64,000 nucleotides of DNA from Candidatus Sericytochromatia bacterium (lineage in GTDB: Bacteria > Cyanobacteriota > Sericytochromatia > UBA7694): positions 248,001-312,000 of the forward strand of contig JADMKE010000016.1 in the NCBI GenBank assembly GCA_018780035.1, given 5' to 3'. The position numbers and the translations under genes are program-made. Below the pieces are notes generated by a model that made no database searches, was not told where the DNA came from, and saw only the letters and a program-made list of their open reading frames with translations. The number at the start of each line of letters is the position of its first letter. Within the stretch, counting starts at the first letter, position 1. Below are positions 9,846 to 20,135 of the stretch, in pieces.

Positions 9846-11240
9846 ATGGGACGTCTATTGCTTTGTTGGTTGTTTGCCTGTCTGTCGGGAGGCACTCCTG
9901 CTGCGCAAGCAGAAAATACCTCCCCTGTTTTGCCCTCTCCCCGTCCTCTGGGCCAGTCTTTGACTGTTTATCAGCCCGAATTACCGCGTGTGGAATTGCC
10001 CGAAATGGGGCCCATTTTAAGCCTGAAACAGGCCCGTCAATTGGTGTTGTTATACAATCCTGAGTTTCAATCGCTCAGCTGGGAAATTCGTGCCCATCAG
10101 GCAGATTTATTGCAAGCAGGTCTGGGGCCCAACCCCGAAATCGGGCTGCTCAGCGAAGATATTTTGGGCAGTACAATTTGGGTCCCCAAAGACTTTCCTC
10201 AGACCACCTTGCAGGCCACCCAGGTCTTTATGACTGCTGGGAAAATTGAATTGGATCAGTCCTTGGCGCGTCTCACGGTTGTTTTGGCGGGGTGGGATTT
10301 TGAAAAGAAGCGCTTGGCGCTTTTGACTGAGGTTACAGCCCGGTATATTGACGTGCTTGAAGCGCAGGAATATCTGTCCCTGACCCGTGAATTGCAAGAG
10401 ATTGCCCAAGCCACCCTGACGGTGATCAAAACCCAGGTTGAAAAAGGCAAGGTCTCACCATTGGAGCAAAACCGGGCCCAGGTTGTTCTCGCCAATACGC
10501 GCTTGGAATTGGAACAGGCCGAAATGCAATTGGCGTTGTGCCGCGAAAATCTGGCTTCGCTTTGGGGCGGTGGCGGGTCGGAATTTGAAAGGGTGGCCGG
10601 AGAATTGCGGGTGCAAAATTTGCAATTGCCCTCGCTGGCCTCTCTGCTTGCACGTTTACACCAGCATCCGGATTTGGCCCGTTGGCAAACCGAATTTGAA
10701 CACCGCAAGGTCAGGTCTCAGCGGGCCCAAGCGCAGGCTTATCCAGATCTCAGTTTGACAGGTGGTCTGCGCCACCACCACCAAAGCAATGATTGGGGGA
10801 TTTTGCTGGGGGTGGCATTGCCCATGCCGATTTTAAATGCCAACCAAGGGGGAATTCAAGAGGCCCAACTGCGCCAGATGCAGGCCATTGAAGAAAAAGA
10901 GCGGGCCCAGTTTTCGCTGCAGGCCGAACTCAAAGGGGCCTATCAGCGTCTTTTGCGCTCACAATTGACCTTGCAGGTGCTCGAAAATGAAATTTTGCCC
11001 CAGGCCGAAGCCACTTTCTTGGCGATGCGTGCCGCTTATTCCCATGGCAAATTCTCGTATTTGGAGGTGCTCGAATCGCAGCGCAATTTTTTTGAATCCC
11101 GCCGCCAGGGCGTGACTGTGCTCAGCGATTTTTACCAGGCGCTGAGCCAATTGGAATATTTAATCTCTGAAGAATTGGGCGGGGCTGTCCCTGCTGTGGA
11201 GCAGCGGCTCGGCGTGGTGGCTGTGCCCAACCCAGATTAA
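9846..11240 (+). CDS. TolC-family outer membrane efflux protein
   Basis: This is an outer-membrane channel of the TolC/CusC type that would connect to an inner-membrane pump. The 464-residue protein has a signal peptide (MGRLLLCWLFACLSGGTPAAQA). Two repeats follow with long amphipathic helices rich in Gln, Glu and Ala, such as LALLTEVTARYIDVLEAQEY and ATFLAMRAAYSHGKFSYLEV, the second being the usual end-of-repeat signature of the heavy-metal-efflux branch. AGGAGA stands nine bases before the ATG. No pump or adaptor gene is adjacent; the RND pump and adaptor at 57-61 kb lack an outer-membrane partner and could use it (inference). Confidence 0.88.
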   Translation: MGRLLLCWLFACLSGGTPAAQAENTSPVLPSPRPLGQSLTVYQPELPRVELPEMGPILSLKQARQLVLLYNPEFQSLSWEIRAHQADLLQAGLGPNPEIGLLSEDILGSTIWVPKDFPQTTLQATQVFMTAGKIELDQSLARLTVVLAGWDFEKKRLALLTEVTARYIDVLEAQEYLSLTRELQEIAQATLTVIKTQVEKGKVSPLEQNRAQVVLANTRLELEQAEMQLALCRENLASLWGGGGSEFERVAGELRVQNLQLPSLASLLARLHQHPDLARWQTEFEHRKVRSQRAQAQAYPDLSLTGGLRHHHQSNDWGILLGVALPMPILNANQGGIQEAQLRQMQAIEEKERAQFSLQAELKGAYQRLLRSQLTLQVLENEILPQAEATFLAMRAAYSHGKFSYLEVLESQRNFFESRRQGVTVLSDFYQALSQLEYLISEELGGAVPAVEQRLGVVAVPNPD

Positions 11241-11310
11241 GCCAGATGGACTGAGCAGAAGCCCCACTTCTTGCTAAAATTGAAAAGGATTATTTTCAAG
11301 AGGTGCCCCG

Positions 11311-11661
11311 ATGGCGATGAAAACCTGCCCCAGCTGTTATGTGGAATTGCAATTGGCGCAAAAGAATGGCATTGAAATCGACTATTGTCCGCAGTGCCGT
11401 GGCGTTTGGCTGGACTATGGTGAGCTGGAAAAGATCATCGAACGTTCCAGCCAGATTGGTGCCGCCCCAGCCAATTACCCTTCGCCCTATCCACCACCGG
11501 CTTATCCGCCAGCGGCAGCGTATTCTTCTGCTTACCCTGATCCCCATGACCCAGGTTATGAAGAGGCCAAAGCGACCTACCGCATGCATAAAAAAATGCG
11601 CAAACACAAACACCACCCGCTTGCGAGTTTTCTCGAAGAAGTCTTCGACGTTTTCGATTGA
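11311..11661 (+). CDS. zinc-ribbon protein, zf-TFIIB type
   Basis: This 116-residue protein opens with a TFIIB-like zinc ribbon: CPSC (6-9) and CPQC (26-29) with RGVWLDYGELEKII directly after, the diagnostic signature of the bacterial zf-TFIIB family. The middle is Pro/Tyr/Ala-rich and probably disordered, and the end is a short basic His/Lys stretch followed by an acidic helix (LASFLEEVFDVFD). Members of the family have no settled function. It stands alone, 70 bases after the TolC gene. Confidence 0.85.
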   Translation: MAMKTCPSCYVELQLAQKNGIEIDYCPQCRGVWLDYGELEKIIERSSQIGAAPANYPSPYPPPAYPPAAAYSSAYPDPHDPGYEEAKATYRMHKKMRKHKHHPLASFLEEVFDVFD

Positions 11662-11674
11662 ACAAAATACGCTC

Positions 11675-11824
11675 TGGGCATTCGGGCCGCTCACTTCACA
11701 CATCCTGTGCTCCGCTCACTACAGCACCTTCGGTGCTAAGTAAGCGCCTTCTAAGCATCGCTTTCAGCTCTGTAAGAAGCGCTTAAAAGTCATCCCGCCT
11801 TGTACCATCCTGGCCCGGCGGGAT
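11675..11824. repeat. intergenic region with a shared 18-base motif and hairpins
   Basis: The sequence TGGGCATTCGGGCCGCTC (11675-11692) recurs exactly at 30554-30571, also between genes. It is followed by a small hairpin AGCACC/GGTGCT (11723-11737), an imperfect stem AAGCGCCTTCT/AGAAGCGCTT (11742-11784), and an 8-bp inverted repeat ATCCCGCC/GGCGGGAT (11792-11824). This looks like a degraded dispersed repeat, or a bidirectional terminator between convergent genes. Confidence 0.55.
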
Positions 11825-11885
11825 TCCTATTGCCCTCATCACCCAGAGCGATTTCTTCTCTAGTCACAAGGATTGAATTTTTTTA

Positions 11886-12833
11886 TTAGCTGGTGCTGTC
11901 GTAAGCGGGGTCAGCGATTACCTGTCGGGGATCGCGGCCATCGGGACTCATGCTCCAAATATCGGTACTGCCACTGCGATCAGAGGTGAACAGAATACGG
12001 CCGTTGGGCCACATCACAGGGCTGCGGTTGAGGAACATTTGGTTGGCGGTGAGTTCGCGCAGATCGGAGCCGTCGCGGTTCATGCGGTAGATGCCAAAAT
12101 TGCCGCCTTCGCTGCTGCTGGCTGAAAAAACAATTCGCGGCTGGGTGTAAAAGCCAAAGGTGGGCAGCATGGTCGTGCGGTTGGTAAAACGCGCGTCTTT
12201 GTCGGGGTAGGTCGGTGAAACCAAGGCAATCTCTTTGATATTCTTGGTGCTGCTGGTCAATTGGGTGGGCATGGTGCCATCGGGGCCCATTTTCCAGATC
12301 TCCCATTTGGAGGAGCGCGAAGAGGTGAAATAGATATGGCCGTCGTCGCCAACCACAGGGTAATCGTTATAGACCGAGCCAAAGGTCAGGCGGCGCACAT
12401 CGCTGCCATCGGGGTTCATCGAAAAGACGTGGGGTTTGAGAAAGCGATCGGAGATAAAGACAATCCGGCCATCGGGGGCAGGGAATGGTCGGTAATTGTT
12501 GACAGCGGGGTCTTTGGTCAGGGCCTTGAGATCGCTGCCATCCCAATCCATGCTGTAGAGTTGCCAAGTGCCGGTGCGCCGCGAAGAGAAGACAATCCGG
12601 CCATCAATGGCAATGCGGGGAGTGGCGTCGTCGGTGGCGTCATTGGTCAGCTGCCGAACATTGCGTCCTTGCATATCGGAGATATAAATATCATTGGCAC
12701 CGCTGCGGGATGATACAAACACCAAGTGGTCCATCCAGAAGTCGCTGCCCTGTTGCTGACTGGCGCAGCCAGCGAAACTCAGACTGGCCAGGGCGGCCAA
12801 TCCAATGCCCAGAATATGTCTTGCTTGCCTCAT
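11886..12833 (-). CDS. TolB-like beta-propeller lipoprotein
   Basis: This 315-residue lipoprotein (lipobox ending at Cys23 in LSFAGC) is built from WD40-like PD40 repeats of the type seen in TolB and in DPP-family propellers. The units read D(D/G)RIVFxSxRxG...IYxMxxDGSDxRxLT and recur about six times. It would sit in the outer or inner membrane facing the periplasm. It is not true TolB: there is no N-terminal TolB domain and no tol-pal neighbours. The specific role is unknown. Confidence 0.82.
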   Translation of the reverse strand: MRQARHILGIGLAALASLSFAGCASQQQGSDFWMDHLVFVSSRSGANDIYISDMQGRNVRQLTNDATDDATPRIAIDGRIVFSSRRTGTWQLYSMDWDGSDLKALTKDPAVNNYRPFPAPDGRIVFISDRFLKPHVFSMNPDGSDVRRLTFGSVYNDYPVVGDDGHIYFTSSRSSKWEIWKMGPDGTMPTQLTSSTKNIKEIALVSPTYPDKDARFTNRTTMLPTFGFYTQPRIVFSASSSEGGNFGIYRMNRDGSDLRELTANQMFLNRSPVMWPNGRILFTSDRSGSTDIWSMSPDGRDPRQVIADPAYDSTS

Positions 12834-12956
12834 ATAGTCTCTGTTACTGCCTTTAATTGCAAGTATTTTAACATATCCCTTAGGCGGGAGCTGTGTTTTT
12901 TTTCACGGGAGGCTGTAATCCTGTCACAGCCTTTACCCATTCAACTGTGCCATGCT

Positions 12957-12984
12957 TTGTGAAACGCGTTTCACTCGCTATAAT
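12957..12984 (+). promoter_or_regulatory. puuD promoter with internal palindromic operator
   Basis: TTGTGA (12957-12962) and TATAAT (12979-12984) are 16 bases apart. The perfect 16-base palindrome GTGAAACGCGTTTCAC (12959-12974) covers the -35 and most of the spacer. The shape resembles operators of LacI-type repressors. A strong GGAGG ribosome site follows at 13007-13011. Confidence 0.7.
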
Positions 12985-13016
12985 AGGCAAAATGCTGAAA
13001 TTAACCGGAGGCCCAC

Positions 13017-14222
13017 ATGCCCGCCCATTTAAATGAATGGCTCAACCTGATCATCCGCTGGATGCACCTGATAGCAGGGATCTCGTGGATTGGCAGCTCT
13101 TTTTTCTTTATGTGGATGGACAGCCATCTCGAAGAGCCCAAAGAGCGCAGCGACCGCAAAAAAGATGTGGAAGGTGAGTTGTGGATGGTGCACAGCGGGG
13201 GCTTTTATCTGGTCGAAAAATACCTGATCAAACCCGGCTGGGTGCCCGACAAACTCCATTGGTTCAAATGGGAAGCGACGTTTACCTGGATCACCGGCTT
13301 TTTTCTGTTGGGCGTTGTCTATTATATGGGCGGGGGGCTTTACCTGATTAAACCCGAATCCGGGATCTCTTCAGGGGTGGCCACTGCGATTGGCCTGGGC
13401 GCTTTGGCCGGTTCTTGGCTAGTTTACGATCTCCTGTGGAAATATGTCTTTGCCAACAACGCCAAAGTCGGCTCTGCGGTCTCGTTTGCCCTGGCGATGG
13501 GGATTGCCTACGGCCTGAGCCAGGTCTTCAGTGGACGCGGCATGTTTATCCATATCGGCGCGATCTTTGGCACCCTGATGGTGGCCAATGTCTGGATGCG
13601 GATTTTGCCCGCCCAGCAAAAAATGATCGATGCCACTCAGCGCGGCGAGGTGCCCGATTATACCCCCGGCATTCGTGCCAAACAGCGCTCGGTGCACAAT
13701 AATTACATGACCTTTCCGGTTTTGTTTATCATGCTCAGCAACCATTTTCCCAGCACCTATGGCCATACCCACAATTGGCTGATTCTGGCTGGGATCATTG
13801 TCTGTGGGGCGGGCATTCGCCACTTTATGAACGTCAAAACCCCTTTTAGCAAAGCGGCGTTGGTGACTTCGATTGCCGGATTGTTTGGGCTCTTCTTTTA
13901 TACCGCTCCTCCGGCCCCGGCTCCGGCTGCGGCCAATTCACAGGGCGTCAGCGCTGAAAAAGTCGACTTTGCCAAAGTTCAGGCGATCATGCAGAACCGT
14001 TGTGTGACCTGTCATTCGGCCCATCCGACAGATGATGCCTTTAAAACGGCCCCTTTGGGAGCGATGTATGATTCCCCCGCTCAGATCAAAGCGTATGCAG
14101 ACAAGATCAAGGCGCGGGTGGTCGATGCGGAGACCATGCCATTGGGCAATAAAACCGGCATGACCAAAGAGGAGCGCAAATTGCTCGGACTCTGGATTGA
14201 ACAAGGGGCCACTATTCCCTAG
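13017..14222 (+). CDS. puuD: membrane urate oxidase/hydroxylase PuuD with C-terminal cytochrome c
   Basis: PuuD-type proteins oxidise urate at the membrane and pass electrons to a fused cytochrome c. The 401-residue protein has an N-terminal integral membrane domain (LNLIIRWMHLIAGISWIGSS with conserved His and Trp, further helices to about 295). An Ala/Pro linker follows, then a haem-c domain with CVTCH at 329-333 and a Met-containing segment (AETMPLGNKTGMT) for the distal ligand. GGAGG is five bases before the ATG. No other purine-degradation gene is adjacent. The family name is used by homology; substrate is not proven. Confidence 0.87.
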   Translation: MPAHLNEWLNLIIRWMHLIAGISWIGSSFFFMWMDSHLEEPKERSDRKKDVEGELWMVHSGGFYLVEKYLIKPGWVPDKLHWFKWEATFTWITGFFLLGVVYYMGGGLYLIKPESGISSGVATAIGLGALAGSWLVYDLLWKYVFANNAKVGSAVSFALAMGIAYGLSQVFSGRGMFIHIGAIFGTLMVANVWMRILPAQQKMIDATQRGEVPDYTPGIRAKQRSVHNNYMTFPVLFIMLSNHFPSTYGHTHNWLILAGIIVCGAGIRHFMNVKTPFSKAALVTSIAGLFGLFFYTAPPAPAPAAANSQGVSAEKVDFAKVQAIMQNRCVTCHSAHPTDDAFKTAPLGAMYDSPAQIKAYADKIKARVVDAETMPLGNKTGMTKEERKLLGLWIEQGATIP

Positions 14223-14244
14223 TGGTAAGCGTGGGAGAGGCAGT

Positions 14245-16411
<2,167 letters not shown>

Positions 16412-16470
16412 AAGCTGTGCTGCTGTGTTAGCATGGCAGCAGATCTTTTTTAGGACAGGAGAGTACACAG

Positions 16471-17322
16471 ATGTCTGAAATTAAAACCGTGGCCGTGCTC
16501 GGCCTTGGCACCATGGGCTCGGGCATTGCCCAGGTCTGCGCCCAGGCTGGTTTGAAGGTGCGCGCTTACGAAATCAACCAGGCCCTCGTCGACAAAGGCC
16601 AAGCCATGATTCACAAAAACCTGGATTTTGGCCTGAGCAAAGGCAAGTTTACTGAAGAAAACGTGACTGCCGCCAAAGCCAATTTGCATCCGACCGCTTC
16701 ACTCGAAGACCTGAGTGACGTTGATCTCGTGATCGAAGCCGTGGTTGAAGATATTGCCGTTAAACGCGAGGTCTTTGCCAAACTCGATCAAATCTGCCCC
16801 GAACATACTTTGCTGGCCAGCAATACCTCTTCGCTTTCAATCACCGAAATTGCAGCTGCCACAAAACGCACCGACAGGGTGCTGGGCCTGCACTTTTTTA
16901 ATCCCGCCTATCTGATGAAGCTGGTCGAAGTTGTTCAGGGCCTCGAAACCAGCGAAGATTCTGTCAAAGCGGCTTACGGCTTTGTGGAAAAGCTGGGGAA
17001 AACCGCCGTCTTGGCCAAAGATACCCCTGGCTTTATTGTCAATCTGCTGCTCATTCCCTACCTGCTCGATGCGGCGCGGGTCTATGAAAATGGCTTGGCC
17101 ACGGCTGTGGATATCGACAACGCGATGAAACTGGGTGCCGGTTACCCGATGGGCCCACTGACCCTGATGGACATGATTGGCATTGATGTCTGCGTCAAAG
17201 TCGGAGATATTCTCTTTGACGCCTACCGCGAATCCAAATACAATGTGCCGCCGCTGATGCGCCGCATGGTCATGGCTGGTCACCTGGGCCGCAAGTCCGG
17301 GCGCGGATTTTACAGCTATTAA
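16471..17322 (+). CDS. hbd: 3-hydroxybutyryl-CoA dehydrogenase
   Basis: This enzyme interconverts 3-hydroxyacyl-CoA and 3-oxoacyl-CoA with NAD(P), in fatty acid oxidation or butyrate-type metabolism. The 283-residue length is that of stand-alone Hbd/PaaH. The Rossmann motif GLGTMG is at 11-16, catalytic His141 lies in HFFNPA, and the C-terminal dimerisation part contains GYPMGPLTLMDMIG. A good GGAG ribosome site precedes it. No thiolase or enoyl-CoA hydratase is next to it, so the pathway cannot be told from context. Confidence 0.94.
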   Translation: MSEIKTVAVLGLGTMGSGIAQVCAQAGLKVRAYEINQALVDKGQAMIHKNLDFGLSKGKFTEENVTAAKANLHPTASLEDLSDVDLVIEAVVEDIAVKREVFAKLDQICPEHTLLASNTSSLSITEIAAATKRTDRVLGLHFFNPAYLMKLVEVVQGLETSEDSVKAAYGFVEKLGKTAVLAKDTPGFIVNLLLIPYLLDAARVYENGLATAVDIDNAMKLGAGYPMGPLTLMDMIGIDVCVKVGDILFDAYRESKYNVPPLMRRMVMAGHLGRKSGRGFYSY

Positions 17323-17346
17323 AGCCGGATTTTGAGATAAAAAAAG

Positions 17347-17372
17347 GGGCTGGATAGACATCTATCCAGCCC
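17347..17372 (-). terminator. rho-independent terminator of the zinc protease gene
   Basis: A perfect 11-bp stem GGGCTGGATAG/CTATCCAGCCC with a four-base loop is followed, read on the minus strand, by seven T residues. It lies 46 bases past the stop of the minus-strand gene ending at 17418. It could also weakly terminate the convergent Hbd gene. Confidence 0.85.
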
Positions 17373-17417
17373 TTGGCATACGCGCTGGTTTCAGCGGGTA
17401 AGGTTTTTATTTGGACA

Positions 17418-19151
17418 CTATTTGGGGGTTGGCAGGTATTGTTGGATTTGTTCTGGGGTGAGCAGTTTGTCTGCGAATTGATCCAAAATAGCAAAGCGAT
17501 GGGGAAAAACTTCCCGGAATTGTGCATGTAAGTTATTGTCAGGCGTGCTGTTTTGGATAGAGAGTATGTAGAGGGCAAACGTTTCCCCTATATCCTCACA
17601 ACGTTTGTCTTCTCCAACGCGCTCAGCCCCGCTGGAATTGATCTGAGCATATCGCGTTACGGATTGATTTTTAACTTCTAGTCTGTAAGCCTTGGGTTGT
17701 AAATGGTCTTTCATGATAGCTAAATCCCATTTTCCCTGCAAAGCCTCATCAAATTCTGTATAGTAAAAAACATGGCCGACTTCGTGTAAGATTCCCTCAT
17801 ACAAATTTTGTACAGATGTCTTATCCGGGTAGGTGCTGACAAGGCCAATTTCTAAGTTTGCAGTGCAATTTTCTCCGTTTGTAAGCTTATGGGTGACCAA
17901 AAAATTTAACGCATCTTTTGTACTTGTTGTTTGAGGCCAAATGATCGCTTGGAAGCGTTTTGCATAATTTTTTAAAACGGTTTCAGGGATATTATCAAAG
18001 GCTTGGGCAATGGTTTCCGAAGAAGGCAAGGAATTCTTTTGTCTGAGTTGCTGAATTGCGGGCGGTGGCAAGGTCACTTGAATAGATATATCCTTGCCAA
18101 TTCTGATCTCAGACTCTGTCGCTGAAACGCGCTCTGAAGACGGTTTCATTTGTGTTGAAAATATGCTCGTCACATCTCCACCCTCATATTTATCACGGTA
18201 GATGGCTTTGGCAATGCGACTACTGAGATCTTCTTTTTTATCCACAGGATGATCATAAGCAAATAATTCTTTTTGGTTTTGGTAATAGATGTCATTGGTT
18301 TCTTGCAGATAAGAATATTCGAGTTTTTCATTTTTTACCGTCTCCTTCAGAAAGATAAACGGATGATTCTGTACTTCATTAAGCAAATAAGAGACCATTT
18401 TTTTCTCGCTTTTACTGCCTTTCCCACTTTCTACCGCCCTCAATGCCTCTTTGAGGTTATTCAAATCGGGGGCTTTAATCCAACCGGAACCTGTTTTTTT
18501 ATGGGGATTAAAATCGGGAGAGCAAATAGCAGAAACATTTTGGATAATGCTATGAAGAATTTGGACTTCTTTTGCTCTTTGAGGATCAGGTGATATGTAT
18601 TGATTATTAGCTTTTTTTTGATAGGTATCTTTTGCTTTTTCGTATAGAATGCCAGACAAATTATCGTATCCTCTTTTAAACTCGCTGTTACTATTTTGTT
18701 GAGAAAAAGTGATTTCTTTCAAAGCCAAGATCGTTTCTTGATCGCTTTCTAAATAGGCCAATACCTCAGAAGCTGTGATCGTATGTTTTTCAATAAACGC
18801 AGTACAGGCCTGGATATTATTGAGATCTGGAATCGGCGGGATTTCTCCTCCTTCGGCCAAGGCCTCTGTCGCAGAGACAGGCTGCACTGTAGTGGGCCCT
18901 GTGTTTCTGGCTTCGGCCAAAGTCGACAGCCCCTGATACACACTCCCGCTCGAAAAAAGGGCTTTTAAGCCACCTTTTCCCAGGCTGTTTTCAGCTTGGT
19001 TGAGACTGGTTTTGGGAGAGTGGGCAAACCCCACTCGCTGAGAAGATGTGTCTGGCAGGCTGCTGTCTGAGCCTGCGGGTTTGCTTGGGGAAGTATTCTG
19101 GGCCGAGCGCTGTAAGTTTTCAAAAAAGGCATTTTGTGATTGAATCAGCAT
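17418..19151 (-). CDS. putative effector zinc metalloprotease, anthrax lethal-factor-like
   Basis: The 577-residue protein has a C-terminal zincin domain: GILHEVGHVFYY with the HExxH motif at 456-460, and CEDIGETFALYILS, where Glu519 or Glu523 can be the third zinc ligand. This layout fits the catalytic domain of anthrax lethal factor and its relatives (M34-like), not thermolysin. There is no classical signal peptide. The N-terminus (MLIQSQNAFFENL, then a Ser/Pro/Thr-rich linker and KTSLNQAE near 47) is shared with the neighbouring gene and may be a targeting module. PDLNN occurs twice (109, 229). Base composition is visibly more AT-rich than the surrounding housekeeping genes. Protease activity is inferred; the target is unknown. 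Confidence 0.8.
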   Translation of the reverse strand: MLIQSQNAFFENLQRSAQNTSPSKPAGSDSSLPDTSSQRVGFAHSPKTSLNQAENSLGKGGLKALFSSGSVYQGLSTLAEARNTGPTTVQPVSATEALAEGGEIPPIPDLNNIQACTAFIEKHTITASEVLAYLESDQETILALKEITFSQQNSNSEFKRGYDNLSGILYEKAKDTYQKKANNQYISPDPQRAKEVQILHSIIQNVSAICSPDFNPHKKTGSGWIKAPDLNNLKEALRAVESGKGSKSEKKMVSYLLNEVQNHPFIFLKETVKNEKLEYSYLQETNDIYYQNQKELFAYDHPVDKKEDLSSRIAKAIYRDKYEGGDVTSIFSTQMKPSSERVSATESEIRIGKDISIQVTLPPPAIQQLRQKNSLPSSETIAQAFDNIPETVLKNYAKRFQAIIWPQTTSTKDALNFLVTHKLTNGENCTANLEIGLVSTYPDKTSVQNLYEGILHEVGHVFYYTEFDEALQGKWDLAIMKDHLQPKAYRLEVKNQSVTRYAQINSSGAERVGEDKRCEDIGETFALYILSIQNSTPDNNLHAQFREVFPHRFAILDQFADKLLTPEQIQQYLPTPK

Positions 19152-19201
19152 GGAAAAATCCTCTTTAAGATTAGGTCTTGATGGGTTAGAACTTATCTGG
19201 G

Positions 19202-19987
19202 TTACGGAAGCCCAGATAGAATGATCTGTGGATAAGGGGTGAGGGTTCTCAACCTGGTTTCATTGTTCAGGTTGTTTAACAAGGGGCCATCAAGAGGCCC
19301 TTTGTCCGAGCTGGATTCAGCCCGAAATTTTTGACCCATCCAATCTTTAAATACTTCCAAAGTGGCATCTGTGGGAAAGATGTCACTGTAATTGCGCAAT
19401 TGATCATAGATGGGGGATGTCCCTGTGGGATTGCTTTGGCCATTGGGGGCAAAATTATGCTGCATTAGATCTCCGCGCCCCAACCCAGGATTGACCAGAA
19501 ATTCAGTCAGAAATTCAGGGTTTTTTTGAATAAAGGCGATGGCTTCTTTGGGGATTTCTCCGCTATCTGCAAATGCGGCTTTTTCTTTATCCGTGATATT
19601 GGGAGGGAGACGGTGCCCCGCCTTGATGGCATTGAAACAGGCATTGTTGGTCTCTGCAAAGCGGGTAAAGGTGGCTGCGAGGCTCTGATGCCGATTGGGG
19701 ACTTCATTCACTTGAAGTTCTGCGCGAATTTCATTCGCTTTTTTGATGTCCCGTTTTGAAGGCCCTCCGCCGTCTAAGGCCCCGATAAAATCAGTGAGCT
19801 TGCCCAAAAAACTGCTGCCCTTTCCCGCTTCAGCCTGAGCCAAGCTGCTTTTTTGCTGGCCTGCAAATTTTTCGGGGCTGGTGCTTGTGGCTGCAGGAGC
19901 CGGTTGTGAACCCTGGGTGGGTGTGGCCACAGCTGTACTGGCGGCGCTGAGCTGTTGGAAAAAGTTTGAATGGGAACCGATGAGCAT
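19202..19987 (-). CDS. hypothetical protein sharing the N-terminal module of the zinc protease
   Basis: I do not recognise a family. The ATG at 19987 is preferred over an in-frame start 21 bases upstream, because GAGG stands just before it and it gives MLIGSHSNFFQQL, matching the next gene. Like that gene it then has an Ala/Thr/Ser/Pro-rich linker and KSSLAQAE at 46-53. Residues 70-261 are soluble, mixed helical sequence with no catalytic motif I can name. It is the first gene after the divergent operator region and precedes the zinc protease by 50 bases. It could be a second effector, a chaperone or an immunity partner. Confidence 0.78.
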   Translation of the reverse strand: MLIGSHSNFFQQLSAASTAVATPTQGSQPAPAATSTSPEKFAGQQKSSLAQAEAGKGSSFLGKLTDFIGALDGGGPSKRDIKKANEIRAELQVNEVPNRHQSLAATFTRFAETNNACFNAIKAGHRLPPNITDKEKAAFADSGEIPKEAIAFIQKNPEFLTEFLVNPGLGRGDLMQHNFAPNGQSNPTGTSPIYDQLRNYSDIFPTDATLEVFKDWMGQKFRAESSSDKGPLDGPLLNNLNNETRLRTLTPYPQIILSGLP

Positions 19988-20001
19988 AATCAAAACCTCT
20001 T

Positions 20002-20099
20002 TTAACAAAATTTGTTAAGTGCTTATGATTTAGATATACCACAAAAATAACTTTCTTAACAATATTTGTAAAAATGTTTTTAACAATTTCTGTTATAAT
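20002..20099. promoter_or_regulatory. divergent promoter region with three TAACA-N5-TGTTA operators
   Basis: Three copies are visible: 20003-20017 (in the longer palindrome TTAACAAAATTTGTTAA, 20002-20018), 20057-20071 (one mismatch) and 20081-20095. The rightward promoter is an extended -10, TGTTATAAT (20091-20099), overlapping copy 3. A leftward promoter candidate is TTGTTA (20057-20062) with an 18-base spacer to TATATC (20033-20038); its -35 lies in copy 2, and copy 1 sits downstream. Repressor binding would block both directions. Confidence 0.75.
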
Positions 20100-20135
20100 T
20101 TTTTTAGGGTTATATGAGTGAGCGGAGCAGCAGAC

